Notes: generated from the letters alone by a model not told the origin. Positions 25,291-34,755 are shown, numbered from the stretch's first letter. The stretch is DNA of 64,000 nt from Pseudomonadota bacterium (GCA_021325555.1 JAJPGY010000034.1:1-64000); one strand, 5' to 3'. Numbers and translations: made by a program.

Positions 25291-26547
25291 TTAATGCTTT
25301 TGCTTGTTACCCATCCGGCGCTCCATCCTGGCGGCGCGATCGACGATCTCCCGGTCATTGTGATCAAGTGCGAGGGCCTTCCTATAAGAGCGCAGCGCGT
25401 CGGCATCTTGATGAAACATCTCCAGGTCCTCGCCTCGGCGCAGCCAGGCTCGTGCAAACTTCGGATTGAGCGCCAGGCCCCTTTCGTAATAAGAAAGCGC
25501 CGTGTGCGGCTTGTCCAGGATATCGAATATGTCGCCCAGGCAGAACAGATATTTGGCTTCGTGCCCGGTTCCGCGAAATTCACGAAATACTTTCTCTATG
25601 AGCGCCTGGATGCTCTTATCTTGCCCGCCGCCGTTTTTGAATTTTTCAATCAGATCGATTACCTTGTCCTTGTCGTCCGGCAAGATCGAATCAAAATGCA
25701 CGTCGAGCGCCATCACCACCAGTGCCGCCTCCAGGGCCTGCTCGGGATGTCCCTGGCTCTCGGACTCCCTCAAGTACAAGGCCGCCAGACCGTGCTCGAA
25801 CGGATCGAAGTTGAAGCCCATGGCCAGAGCGCTCAGCGCTCTCTGCTTTTCACTTAGCATCAAGAGCGCCCGGGCTTTGGCCAGGTAGGCGGCGGCGTAC
25901 CTGCTCCGCAGGGCAAGGGCATGGTCTGCCGCTTTCACCGCCTCCTGCGGGCGCCGCAGCATGCAGAGCGCCTGAGCACGCGCCACGTATATCTCCGGAT
26001 TGCCCGGTTGCGCCGCCTGGGCTCGTGCCAGGACCTTGTCGGCTTCCATGGGCTGCTTCAGGCGCTCAAGCAAGTTCCCCTTCACCAGCAGTATGCTCGG
26101 GTTGCTGGGAAATAGCTGCTCCGCTTCGGCCAGAACCTTTTTTGCCTCGTCGATCTTGGTGTGCCGGTATTTTTCGTTGATCAGCAACACCCAGACCTGC
26201 ACCTGGTTCCTGTCCAGCTTGAGGGCGTCGCGGAACTCCGCGGACGCCAGCTCGCCGAAGTTATAGCGGGAATAGAGACGGCCGAGCAGAACATGCGCCC
26301 TTATGTTCCTGGGATTTTTCTGGCTGAACTCCTGGAGCAGGTTGCTGTCCGCGTCCGAAAGCTGCCCGCGGTCAATCTTCTGCTCGATGCTGTCCAGGTT
26401 CAGGGCGACGGTCTCACCGGCGTGCGAGCCGGCGACGGCCAGCAACGGCACGGCTGCCGCCTGCACCAGCAGCCTGGACGCTGCCGTGCCAAAGGCCCTG
26501 GCGATCAAATTACCGGTGCGGGCAGGCGATGCAGCGGGAAGCATCAT
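25291..26547 (-). CDS. TPR-repeat protein downstream of the cytochrome genes
   Basis: This 418-residue protein has a possible N-terminal export signal (core LLVQAAAVPLLAVAGSHA) and about nine TPR units, for example IRAHVLLGRLYSRYNFGELA and PHTALSYYERGLALNPKFAR. TPR proteins hold complexes together. Its start overlaps the end of the cytochrome c gene (ATG at 26547, second ATG at 26544), so it belongs to the same operon. It could help cytochrome assembly, in the way CcmH/NrfG-type TPR proteins do, but this is inference. Confidence 0.75.
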   Translation of the reverse strand: MMLPAASPARTGNLIARAFGTAASRLLVQAAAVPLLAVAGSHAGETVALNLDSIEQKIDRGQLSDADSNLLQEFSQKNPRNIRAHVLLGRLYSRYNFGELASAEFRDALKLDRNQVQVWVLLINEKYRHTKIDEAKKVLAEAEQLFPSNPSILLVKGNLLERLKQPMEADKVLARAQAAQPGNPEIYVARAQALCMLRRPQEAVKAADHALALRSRYAAAYLAKARALLMLSEKQRALSALAMGFNFDPFEHGLAALYLRESESQGHPEQALEAALVVMALDVHFDSILPDDKDKVIDLIEKFKNGGGQDKSIQALIEKVFREFRGTGHEAKYLFCLGDIFDILDKPHTALSYYERGLALNPKFARAWLRRGEDLEMFHQDADALRSYRKALALDHNDREIVDRAARMERRMGNKQKH

Positions 26548-27344
26548 CCATGGGGATCCTCTTGCTTGCCCGAGCCCGCGCCTTCCAGATCCCGGCTGAT
26601 ATCGGTTGGCTCGTAATCTGTCTCGAAGTGGCGCACGTACCTGGCCATCTGCTTGATGAACCGCTGGTCGAAGACGACACCGTTCATTCTGTCGCGTCTC
26701 CCGAAGAAACCAGGCATGGCTGCGGGATACAACCCGTCTGCGATGTGATTGTAGAGCATGGAATCCTGCCGGTCAAAGAAGCGATCGAACTGATGGAAGT
26801 TGGCGGGCAGCGGCGCCAGGTTGTGCGACAGCGGTCCGTCGCCGTAGCCTTTCTCGCCATGGCAGTCGGCGCAATTGGCACCATACACGGTTCCCAGCCG
26901 GTCACGCTCGGCCGCGGTCAACGGCGGGCTGGTGAATGAGCGCACATAGAAAACCAGATCCCAGACCTCGCGATTGGAGAGCCTGCCCCTGAGCACGGGG
27001 TGATCCCAGCCGGGCACCCCGTAGCAGAGGATCTTGTATTGAAATATGGGCGTTCTGTCCGCTTGTTCCTTGGTCGGATCGCTGAGGATGCGCGGCGCCG
27101 CGAAATTGGCGCCCTCGCCTTTGTCACCGTGACATTCCGCGCACCGCAATTTACTGTACACGGCCTTGCCGTCCGCCAGGGAAGGATTGAAGTCCGGGAG
27201 CACCACCGGTTCCCCCGGCGCCTGAGCCTGGCTGGAAAATGCTCTGGCGGCCCTGTCGGCGATTGACAGGCGCGCGCCGCATGAGGTCAAAAGGGCGGTG
27301 CAAGCCATAAGCAGGGTGGCGGCGAGGATGCGTGCATTGAGCAT
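26544..27344 (-). CDS. Diheme cytochrome c lipoprotein
   Basis: This 266-residue protein has a lipoprotein signal (LTSC, Cys22) and two class I heme c sites, CAECH at 68-72 and CADCH at 158-162. The pattern '..KGEGANFAAPRI' and '..MPGFFGRRD' suggests Met axial ligands. It would sit on the outer face of the inner membrane or the inner face of the outer membrane and pass electrons. The ATG at 27344 overlaps the TGA of the upstream cytochrome gene (TGATG). A longer start at 27398 would lack the signal. Confidence 0.85.
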   Translation of the reverse strand: MLNARILAATLLMACTALLTSCGARLSIADRAARAFSSQAQAPGEPVVLPDFNPSLADGKAVYSKLRCAECHGDKGEGANFAAPRILSDPTKEQADRTPIFQYKILCYGVPGWDHPVLRGRLSNREVWDLVFYVRSFTSPPLTAAERDRLGTVYGANCADCHGEKGYGDGPLSHNLAPLPANFHQFDRFFDRQDSMLYNHIADGLYPAAMPGFFGRRDRMNGVVFDQRFIKQMARYVRHFETDYEPTDISRDLEGAGSGKQEDPHG

Positions 27345-28303
27345 CAGCTCCCCCCCGCTTGTGTCTTCTTTGTACCTTCCAGAAAAGGCGGGTTCCATTC
27401 ATGATGCACATGCTGCATCTCCATGAAAAACTGATCCAGATCATGCACCGACCTGGTCACCTTTTCCTCCTGCCCGGGGAGCCGTTTCAGGTAAGCCACC
27501 AGATACCAGCGCTGCGCCTCGCTCAGCGTCTCCCGCCAGCGCGGCATGCGTGTGCCCGGCACCCCTTCGCTTATCCGGTAATACCAGAACAGATCGTTGT
27601 ACTGCTTGAAAAATGGTCTCGTGAAGTTGGACGGCTTGCTCTCCATCGAAATCGAGGCAGGCCCGTTGCCCATACCGCTGATACCATGGCAGGTGGCGCA
27701 GTCCTGAACGTAAATGCCGTGACCGACATTGGCGACCGCGTCGGAATCAGTATCCACGGTCTTTCTTGCCAGAACGGGCCTGTACTCTTCCGGCGCCGCG
27801 AAAAGATCGGTTACCGTTCGCCTGGCTCCCAGCTGTTCGATGTATGCCACCAGATCCCTCATGTCCTGCTCGCTGAGATAGCTGAAGCTCGGCATGATCG
27901 AACCGGGCTTGAGGGCCCGCGGGTTTATCAGGTGGGCTTTCTGCCAGCCGGGCGGGTGCTTGCCCCCCTCGTTCGTCAGGTCCGGCCCGGTGCGGGAGGT
28001 GCCGAGCTGGTTTGGCAGCTCCTCCACAAAATCGCCGGCCATCACCAGCGGGCCCATTCCCCTGTCTTGCGGGCGGGTGAACTGGCTGTGGCAGTAAACG
28101 CATCCTTCCCGGACATAGATTTGCCGGCCGCGAAGGGCGTTTTCGGTCAGTCCCGGCAGGTATGTGTTGCCGCGCTCGCTCGGCTTCGGGTTGAAGAGGA
28201 CGGCCGGCAGGATAACCGTAACCGTAACCGCGATCGAGAAGGAAAAAAGAACCGCAATAGCGCCAAGCTTGTAAGCCGACAACTTTCCTGTGCCCCCTGC
28301 CAC
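27344..28303 (-). CDS. CcoO/FixO-like diheme membrane cytochrome c without its oxidase
   Basis: This 319-residue protein has one N-terminal membrane helix (about 12-36) and then GRQIYVREGCVYCHSQ (heme site C68-H72), which matches subunit II (CcoO/FixO) of cbb3-type oxidases. A second heme domain follows with CATCH at 202-206, as in a fused cytochrome c of the CcoP type. Start GTG at 28303 (a TTG lies a few codons in). No CcoN catalytic subunit or CcoG/H/I/S genes are in the window. The neighbours are a second diheme cytochrome and a TPR protein. It may form an electron-transfer module for another terminal enzyme. Confidence 0.75.
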   Translation of the reverse strand: MAGGTGKLSAYKLGAIAVLFSFSIAVTVTVILPAVLFNPKPSERGNTYLPGLTENALRGRQIYVREGCVYCHSQFTRPQDRGMGPLVMAGDFVEELPNQLGTSRTGPDLTNEGGKHPPGWQKAHLINPRALKPGSIMPSFSYLSEQDMRDLVAYIEQLGARRTVTDLFAAPEEYRPVLARKTVDTDSDAVANVGHGIYVQDCATCHGISGMGNGPASISMESKPSNFTRPFFKQYNDLFWYYRISEGVPGTRMPRWRETLSEAQRWYLVAYLKRLPGQEEKVTRSVHDLDQFFMEMQHVHHEWNPPFLEGTKKTQAGGS

Positions 28304-28381
28304 CTGGCCGAACAGCCGAGCCCAAGCAGTCGCGTATCATCTTACCGGAAAATGGGAGGCGTGGATCGGCGCCCTCATCGC

Positions 28382-28393
28382 TATAATTGGGCC
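28382..28393 (+). promoter_or_regulatory. Consensus -10 box giving a leaderless start for the HTTM operon
   Basis: A perfect TATAAT at 28382-28387 ends 6 bases before the ATG at 28394. The last base of a -10 box is normally at -7, so transcription would start at the A of the ATG. No Shine-Dalgarno sequence precedes this ATG. No clear -35 was found. Confidence 0.55.
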
Positions 28394-29026
28394 ATGGCTT
28401 CAGATGCGGGCGGCCAGCTGGCGCAGGTTGCAGACACCGGTTCGTTGAAAGCAAAGATGGATGCAAGCACAGATGCAATCGGCGCCGCCCGGAAGACGGA
28501 CAAGAAAGCGCTCCTGAACCTGTTCATCATCTGCTACGGTTTGGGTTCTTTCATCATGTGCTGCCCGCCTTCAAAATTCCGCGATGCGACGGTGTCGGCC
28601 ATCAAACCGCTGTTCGATTGCTTCGGGCTGTACCAGTTCTTTTATATGTATGCGCCGGATCCACCATCCGTGCACAGAATTCATATTTGCGCGGACATCT
28701 CCTTTGCGGACGGCACAAGCCGTGTCTGGGAGTTTCCTGCCCTGGACAGCTTTAAGAGCGATTTTTACAAGCACCAGAGCAAGCACCGTTATTATCAGTG
28801 GAAGTACTACCTGTTCTTCCCCGGCGCCTACCCGCAGATCCTGCCGGACGCGGCGCGCTGGGCGGCCCGCATGAACCGGGATCCGAAGAATCCGCCGGTC
28901 AGGGTGGTTTTGTTCAACCGGCCTGAAATTACTCTGTTGCCTGCAGTGGACACGGGGCGGGTGACGGCGCTGGCGGCGCCCGGCTCAGAGTTTTTCACAT
29001 ATCAGGTGAGGCCAGGCGATCTGTGA
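28394..29026 (+). CDS. HTTM-partner membrane protein 1 (SdpA/DUF5819-like)
   Basis: This 210-residue protein has one predicted membrane helix at about 38-58 and then an outer domain with YMYAPDPPSVHR, an AD[I]SFADG strand and a W-E-F-P motif. It aligns along its length with the 188-aa protein at 34189 and the last about 175 residues of the protein at 34752, sharing APDP/APEP, '..F.DGS/T...W.FP' and '..DAARW/YLAWLNRDRGNPPV'. This form recalls SdpA/DUF5819 proteins, which also stand next to HTTM proteins and carry '..FAPNP'. The stop overlaps the next start (GTGA). Leaderless start. Confidence 0.72.
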   Translation: MASDAGGQLAQVADTGSLKAKMDASTDAIGAARKTDKKALLNLFIICYGLGSFIMCCPPSKFRDATVSAIKPLFDCFGLYQFFYMYAPDPPSVHRIHICADISFADGTSRVWEFPALDSFKSDFYKHQSKHRYYQWKYYLFFPGAYPQILPDAARWAARMNRDPKNPPVRVVLFNRPEITLLPAVDTGRVTALAAPGSEFFTYQVRPGDL

Positions 29027-30318
29027 TTGACCTGAAGGCGATACTGAAGGGCTGGAATGAATTCTGGTTTGCTCCCGAATCACCGGTTCCCGTCGCCGTG
29101 TTCCGCATCCTCTTCGGACTCATCGTCTTGCAGTTTTGCTGGTTCATGTCCGGCGAGCTGCACTCCCTGCTCGGGCAAAAGGCCATAGTCTCACAGGCGG
29201 CAGCCAGTGCCTGGGACCCCAACGCGCGCATAAACCTGCTGGCCTGGCTGGTGCACAGCGACGGCGCGCTCGATGTTTTCTGGATCGTCTTCACGCTGGC
29301 GGCGGCTTGCCTGGCGCTCGGGCTGTGCACGCGCTTGAGCGCGGTGATTGTGTACCTGTGCCTCATCTCCTGCGACGCGCGCAACCCGTTCATCTTTACC
29401 GGCGCAGACAACATGCTGAGAGTAGAGTCATTTCTGCTTGTCTTCAGCCAGTGCGGCGCCGCTCTGTCGCTGGACAGGCTTTTGAGCGTCTGGCTTTGCA
29501 AGAAGGGCGCGCAGGGGCCGGCGCGGCCAGGCAACCCGTGGGCTCTGCGGCTCCTGCAGGTGCAGATTGCGCTGTGCTATTGGGCGGCGTACTCGTCCAA
29601 GATTACGGGCGGCACCTGGATCGACGGCTCGGCTGTCTATTACGTAACCCACATTGTGGAAGAAAACAGATACGCCCTGCCCTATGTCTACGACCATATC
29701 TGGACCTGCAGGCTCTTGAGCTGGAGCACGCTGGCGATCGAGTTCAGTCTGGCGGCGCTGATCTGGTTCAAGGAGCTCCGGTTGCCGCTCATCATTACCG
29801 GCATTCTCTTCCACGCGATGCTGGACTTCACGCTTATAATCCCGCAATTTCAGACGGTCATGATTGCCAGCCTGATAAGCTTTATAGAGCCCGGGACGTA
29901 CGCCAGAATGGCCGGCTGGGCAAGGGCGCAGGCGCGCAGGCTGGCGGGCGAGCCCCTTGTCGCTGTCTACGATGGCTCCTTCGATCTCTCCCGCCGGCTT
30001 GCCGAGACGGTGAGGCGCCTGGACGTCTTCGCCCTGGTCAAGCTCATTGACTTGAGGCAAGCTTCCGCGGCTTCCGCCTTCGGCCAGCCGCCAGCACTTC
30101 CTCAAGCGGGCGAGGTCCTCGTAACCAAGGTTTCCGGGCAAGGCTGGGACAGCGGGCTCAGGGCGCTCACCCGGGTGGCGTGGAGGCTGCCGCTCGTTTG
30201 CATATTGTGCCCGCTTCTTTATATGCCGGGTTTGGGTCCCTTGCTGGCCGGCATCGCCAGACTGTTCCGGCGACTCTATCCGGGGCGGGCCCCCGTCCTG
30301 CCCGAAAGTGCGGCATGA
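29023..30318 (+). CDS. HTTM membrane protein 1 with a cysteine-less DCC tail
   Basis: This 431-residue protein has an N-terminal HTTM domain (about 1-305, several TM helices) of the vitamin-K-dependent gamma-carboxylase / SdpB superfamily. The family motif reads YWAAYSSKITGGTWIDGSAVYY with K193; the first half is FAPESPVPVAVFRILFG. Residues about 310-431 resemble the DCC (DUF393) thiol-disulphide oxidoreductase domain: AVYDGSFDLSRRLAETVRRLD. The usual YDGxCxxC cysteines are replaced by F320 and S323, so it cannot act as a thiol oxidoreductase. GTG start overlaps the previous stop. Confidence 0.78.
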   Translation: MIDLKAILKGWNEFWFAPESPVPVAVFRILFGLIVLQFCWFMSGELHSLLGQKAIVSQAAASAWDPNARINLLAWLVHSDGALDVFWIVFTLAAACLALGLCTRLSAVIVYLCLISCDARNPFIFTGADNMLRVESFLLVFSQCGAALSLDRLLSVWLCKKGAQGPARPGNPWALRLLQVQIALCYWAAYSSKITGGTWIDGSAVYYVTHIVEENRYALPYVYDHIWTCRLLSWSTLAIEFSLAALIWFKELRLPLIITGILFHAMLDFTLIIPQFQTVMIASLISFIEPGTYARMAGWARAQARRLAGEPLVAVYDGSFDLSRRLAETVRRLDVFALVKLIDLRQASAASAFGQPPALPQAGEVLVTKVSGQGWDSGLRALTRVAWRLPLVCILCPLLYMPGLGPLLAGIARLFRRLYPGRAPVLPESAA

Positions 30319-32468
30319 GATCGATGGCGGCCGGCAGGCAGAGTCTGGTGAGCCGGGCACTGGCGGCGGTGCTCGCTATGGTCGGCTCGTCCTCTTGCTC
30401 TATGGGCCCGGTGCCGGCAGGACCGGGCACGGTTTCTGAAGCCGAAGAGGCCCAGCAGCGCGGGCGTTTTTCCCGGGCGGAGCAGCTCTGGCTGGCAGCG
30501 CTCAGGCAGGCGGCGGCAGAAAATGACATTTCGGCGGAGACCCGCTGCTATTACCAGCTGGCAAAGCTCTACTCGCAGTGGGGACTCTACAAGCAAGCCG
30601 CCCGCCAGTATTCGCAGTTTCTTTATTTGAAGCAGGGCCGGCAGCAGGAATATCACGGGGTCGGCTGGAACCTCTCCGAGCTGGGTGACCTATATTTCAA
30701 GGACGGCGACTGGGACGCAGCCATTCCCCGTTACATCCAGGCGCTGGACAACTGGTCGAAGTTTGCCAGGGTGCCGGAGACGATCGGCACCCTCGACCGG
30801 CTGGCGACATGCTTCTGGAGGCGAGGAGATCTGAGCGAGGCCGAGCTCTATTACTGGCGTGCGTTTCACAATTACGAGCTGGCGCTTGCAATGCCGGGGC
30901 TGCAGGAGCGCAAGTACCTGGTCGATGTCAACGCGGCGCTTGCACACGAAAACTGCGCGACCATGCTTGCCTATTCGGGGAAATCTGGCGAGTCTGAAAG
31001 GCGGCGGTCGCAGGCCGATCAGATCTGGACCGAGCTGGCCCAGCGGTTCAAATGCCCAACCACCTTGCCTGTAAGCGCTGCTGCCAAGGCCAATCTGATT
31101 GAGACAATAGCGAAATATTACTGCCGTGCCGGCAAGCATGTCGAGGCGAATATGCTTTACGACCTGCTTTTCGATCTCGAGAACAAGACAGCAAGTGCCG
31201 GGCATCCCACCGGTGCGTCGGCCAGGGCCGCCCTGGCAGCGGAGATCTACTGGCGGCGGGAGAATTGCCTGGAAGCGAGCGATGAGGCGCGCGCCGGCTC
31301 CCGAACAGGTGGGCAAGCTGGCGCGGCGGCCCATCGCCGGATTAGCAATCCGTATCTGGCGGAGTTTTATGCCACGAGGACCGCGCAAGATTGCTTTGAC
31401 CGGCGCCAGCAACTCTGCCAGCGATATGCCTGGGCCATACCGAATGACAAGGCTTTATCCACCCTCGCGGCCAATCAGCCGCTGGTCGAGGTGGGAGCCG
31501 GCACCGGCTACTGGGCCCATCTGCTTGAGCAACGGGGAGTGAAAATTGTCGCCTACGACATCCAGCCGGTTCCCTCGCAGGGAAACACGTACCATCAAAC
31601 AGCCGGCAAGAGCTGGGCGGATGTCCGCCAGGGCGACGAGACGGTGGTCAGGGAATATCCTGCCTCTACGCTGTTCTTATCCTGGCCGCCGGACACGAAT
31701 CAGTGCGCCTTCAATGCTTTGCGTCTTTTTCGGGGCGACCGGCTGATCTACGTCGGTGAAGGGCCGGGCGGCTGCACCGCCTCCAGGGAGTTTCATGACC
31801 TCGTTGCCCGGCAGTGGAAGCTCGTGGAGAAAGTGGAGATTCCGCAGTGGACGGGGACTTACGATGCCCTGTTCGTCTATGCCCGGAAAAACGCCACGTC
31901 CGCCCCGCCGCCTTACCCGAGCTACGCGTTGCTGAAAGAACAGGCAGCAGCGCTTCTGGGCGCCAGGCTGGGCGGTGTTGCCGGGCGATCATCGACGCTG
32001 CTTTACGATCTGTCGGATCTTGCTCATGCCGGGATAAAGTTGCGGTTTGTAGGTGGATCTCCGCGTGCCTACTACGACGAGAAGGCAAAGACGATTTACA
32101 TAGCGCGCTCCATGACCGATGCGGGAAAGTCGCTGGCCGTCGCACACGAGTATGCTCATGCGTTGCTTTACCCGATGGCTGCGCCGGTGCCGGGTAAGCT
32201 AAGCAAGGAAGCGTTCGTTGACCGCGGCATCGAGCAGGAGGTGGATGCGGTTGTCCATGAGCTCATGGTTGCCGACGAGCTGGCCCGCCATCGAGTGCCG
32301 CTCGGCACATGGGCTGCGCATCTGCTCTGGTCTTACAAGCAGAACGGCCGGGCCGCTGTAGCCAGGCTTGTCTGCTCGTCCGCAAACTCGGCCACCGGTG
32401 AAAGCTATGCAGCGCACTACAGCCAGTGGTACGATGAGGCGACCGCCTCCAGCCACCGCCAGCCGTGA
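30315..32468 (+). CDS. Exported TPR - SAM-methyltransferase-like - HEYAH metallopeptidase-like fusion
   Basis: This 717-residue protein overlaps the HTTM gene by ATGA. An N-terminal export signal (core LAAVLAMVGSSSC, possible lipid Cys) is followed by TPR repeats at about 35-330. A class I methyltransferase-like domain at about 365-530 has motif I VEVGAGTGYWAHLL, the acidic end of beta-2 IVAYDI, and LFLSWPP. The C-terminal about 170 residues have HEYAH at 611-615 and EQEVDAVVHELM at 640-651, like gluzincin (M78-type) zinc peptidases. This domain combination is unknown to me. SAM is not expected outside the cytoplasm, so either the signal anchors it inward or the fold has another use. Confidence 0.72.
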   Translation: MRSMAAGRQSLVSRALAAVLAMVGSSSCSMGPVPAGPGTVSEAEEAQQRGRFSRAEQLWLAALRQAAAENDISAETRCYYQLAKLYSQWGLYKQAARQYSQFLYLKQGRQQEYHGVGWNLSELGDLYFKDGDWDAAIPRYIQALDNWSKFARVPETIGTLDRLATCFWRRGDLSEAELYYWRAFHNYELALAMPGLQERKYLVDVNAALAHENCATMLAYSGKSGESERRRSQADQIWTELAQRFKCPTTLPVSAAAKANLIETIAKYYCRAGKHVEANMLYDLLFDLENKTASAGHPTGASARAALAAEIYWRRENCLEASDEARAGSRTGGQAGAAAHRRISNPYLAEFYATRTAQDCFDRRQQLCQRYAWAIPNDKALSTLAANQPLVEVGAGTGYWAHLLEQRGVKIVAYDIQPVPSQGNTYHQTAGKSWADVRQGDETVVREYPASTLFLSWPPDTNQCAFNALRLFRGDRLIYVGEGPGGCTASREFHDLVARQWKLVEKVEIPQWTGTYDALFVYARKNATSAPPPYPSYALLKEQAAALLGARLGGVAGRSSTLLYDLSDLAHAGIKLRFVGGSPRAYYDEKAKTIYIARSMTDAGKSLAVAHEYAHALLYPMAAPVPGKLSKEAFVDRGIEQEVDAVVHELMVADELARHRVPLGTWAAHLLWSYKQNGRAAVARLVCSSANSATGESYAAHYSQWYDEATASSHRQP

Positions 32469-34150
32469 GTAAGATGCTCCCAGTATGCGCTCTTCTGGTG
32501 CTCCTGTCCTTAGTGGCGATCATGCCCCCGGCAGCAGCTCGGCCGGCGGCAAGCGAGCTGGCGCATGGCGACGGGTCAGCCCGCGCGCCGGCGGGGGCGG
32601 GCTGGCAGAAGCTCAGGGAGCAGGCTGAAAGGTACGAGCAGGGCGGGCAGCTCGACCAGGCATTGTCCTTATGGAAGCAGGCGGTCGCCGCCGCACAATT
32701 ACTGGGAGAAAGGGACCCTCGATACTTGCTGTCGCTGCACGCGCTTGCTCGACTGGAGAGCGACCTCGGGCAATACGCCCAGGCTCAGCAACTCTACGAA
32801 AAGCTGATTTCGGCAAAGGAAAAATACTACCGGGGAGAGGATCTCGGTTTGCCGTGGAATCTCACGGAGCTGGGCGATACGCTCTACAGGCAGGGAAGAT
32901 ACAAGCAGGCGGCCGCGGACTACGAGCGTGCCGCGCAAATCTTTCAGGTGTCGGGCCGTCTGCTCGGGAAGGTGCCAAGCCTGCGCAAGCTGGCCTTCAC
33001 CCAGTACAAGCTGGGCGAGGCTAAAGCAGCCAGAAACACCTATTATCAAGCGCTCGCCACCGCGGTCGTCATCCAGAGCAATCCGGAGACCCTTTACCTG
33101 AAGCCGATCGTCCTCGAGCAGGTGGGGCAGATGAACGCCGACCGATCCAAGATAGCAGACCGGGCCGGCGCGCACCGGATGGCATATCGATGCGCAAGCG
33201 AAGCGGAAAGCGTCTGGGGAAAGCTGAAGGCGCAAACCCGGGCTTTGAAGGTGACCCCGCCGCCGCGCGGGCGCCTGGGGCAGATCATCCGGGCCGTGCG
33301 CCGGCCGCCAGGGCCGCCGCCCACCTATCTCTCCGAGGCGGGGCCGCAGGTCGTCGATCTCCTCGAGAAGCTGGCCGGCTATTACTGCGATGCCGGCAAA
33401 TATGCGGAGGCGGAGCTGCTGCTTGCAAGGACCGTCGAGGTTTACGATGACGTGTCCGAGACCAACAGGAATTTCCAGAAAGGACGCAAAGACTTTATTG
33501 CCGAGGTCTACAAGAGCTGGCATGCCTGCCGGCAGGCCACGCCCGCCTGGCTGATTGCCGACCAGTCGACGCCTGGCTGCACCAGTCGCGGTGCGCCCCT
33601 GAAGAACCCGTACCTGACAGAGTTTGCTGCCATCAGAACCCGTGAGGAGTACTTTGAGAGGCGCCCCTACCTGGTGCAGGCATACGCATGGGCAGTGCCA
33701 ACCTGCCAGGCCGTAACGACGATCAAAGAGTATCAGCCCATTGTCGAAGCGGGCGCCGGCACGGGATACTGGGCCTCCTTGCTCAAGCAGATTGGCGCCG
33801 ATGTGGTGGCATACGACATAACCCCTGCGCCCTCGAAGAAAAATCCCTGGCACTTCAGAGCCTCGCACAGCTGGACGGAGGTTCTTGCCGGCGATGAGAG
33901 CATCGTCACCAAATATCCAGGCCGTGCGCTGTTCATCAGCTGGCCGCCGCATGACGAGCCGTTTGCGGTCAAGGCTCTGTCCCGCTACCGAGGAAAAACC
34001 TTTATATATGCAGGGGAGGGTCCCGGCGGTTGCAATGGCGATCGGGCTTTCTTCCAGGTGCTCGCCCGGGATTGGAAACTGGTAAACGTGGTGCCGCTGC
34101 CGCAGTGGGCGGAGAGCCATGACAGCCTGAAAGTCTACCAGCGCAAATAG
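32465..34150 (+). CDS. Exported TPR - SAM-methyltransferase-like protein
   Basis: This 561-residue paralogue of the previous protein lacks the peptidase domain. The signal peptide (MLPVCALLVLLSLVAIMPPA) is cleaved near AAA-RP. TPR repeats run over about 35-340, then the methyltransferase-like domain with VEAGAGTGYWASLL, VVAYDIT, ALFISWPP and GEGPGGCNGDRAFF, ending a few residues after the last strand. The two domains align along their length. GTG start overlaps the stop of the previous gene (GTGA). The pair looks like a duplication in which one copy gained or lost the peptidase. Confidence 0.72.
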   Translation: MSKMLPVCALLVLLSLVAIMPPAAARPAASELAHGDGSARAPAGAGWQKLREQAERYEQGGQLDQALSLWKQAVAAAQLLGERDPRYLLSLHALARLESDLGQYAQAQQLYEKLISAKEKYYRGEDLGLPWNLTELGDTLYRQGRYKQAAADYERAAQIFQVSGRLLGKVPSLRKLAFTQYKLGEAKAARNTYYQALATAVVIQSNPETLYLKPIVLEQVGQMNADRSKIADRAGAHRMAYRCASEAESVWGKLKAQTRALKVTPPPRGRLGQIIRAVRRPPGPPPTYLSEAGPQVVDLLEKLAGYYCDAGKYAEAELLLARTVEVYDDVSETNRNFQKGRKDFIAEVYKSWHACRQATPAWLIADQSTPGCTSRGAPLKNPYLTEFAAIRTREEYFERRPYLVQAYAWAVPTCQAVTTIKEYQPIVEAGAGTGYWASLLKQIGADVVAYDITPAPSKKNPWHFRASHSWTEVLAGDESIVTKYPGRALFISWPPHDEPFAVKALSRYRGKTFIYAGEGPGGCNGDRAFFQVLARDWKLVNVVPLPQWAESHDSLKVYQRK

Positions 34151-34188
34151 GGCATAAGCTAGACGGTGGTCAGCGGACTGGGGACAAC

Positions 34189-34755
34189 ATGAGCGCCGGC
34201 GTCCGAAAATTTCTCAACAAGCAGGCACGAATGACGGTGATGGGCATCATCCTCATCTTCTATGTGGCGGCTCTGATAATAGAGGCTGCGCCGCCATCGG
34301 CATTTACCGACGCCGCCAGCCGACTGATCAACTCGCGCCTGAATTACCTGGGGCTTTTCGAGAACTACGGCGTTTACGCTCCTGACCCGGCGCGTTACAA
34401 CCAGTCGTTGCGCGCCGTGATCGAATTTCAGGACGGCTCGAAGAAGAACTGGGACTTCCCCGACCCGAGCCGCATGAGCTGTGATGATCTTACCCGCCAG
34501 ATCAAGGAGAAGTGGGTCGAGCTGGAGTACTATCTCTGCTGGGACGCTAGAAACATTCACCTGCTGGTGCCCGATGCGGCGAGATATCTGGCGTGGCTCA
34601 ACAGGGACAGGGGGAATCCGCCGGTAAAAGTGACGATTTACAGGGAGAAAAGACCGATAGTGGCGCCGGGATTGGAGGAGAAGGATGAATGCGCGCGGGG
34701 AATCGAGAACCAGGTGCTCGTCACGTACCTGGTAAGGGCTGAAGATCTGGAATGA
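34189..34755 (+). CDS. HTTM-partner membrane protein 2 (SdpA/DUF5819-like)
   Basis: This 188-residue protein has one membrane helix at about 16-34 (VMGIILIFYVAALIIEAAPP) and an outer domain. NYGVYAPDPARYN, the EFQDGSKKNWDFPD strand and the DAARYLAWLNRDRGNPPV block are shared with the other two partner copies. No Cys active site is visible. It is followed, with ATGA overlap, by the fused HTTM protein. It is separated from the previous gene by 38 bases, the largest gap in this operon. Confidence 0.74.
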   Translation: MSAGVRKFLNKQARMTVMGIILIFYVAALIIEAAPPSAFTDAASRLINSRLNYLGLFENYGVYAPDPARYNQSLRAVIEFQDGSKKNWDFPDPSRMSCDDLTRQIKEKWVELEYYLCWDARNIHLLVPDAARYLAWLNRDRGNPPVKVTIYREKRPIVAPGLEEKDECARGIENQVLVTYLVRAEDLE

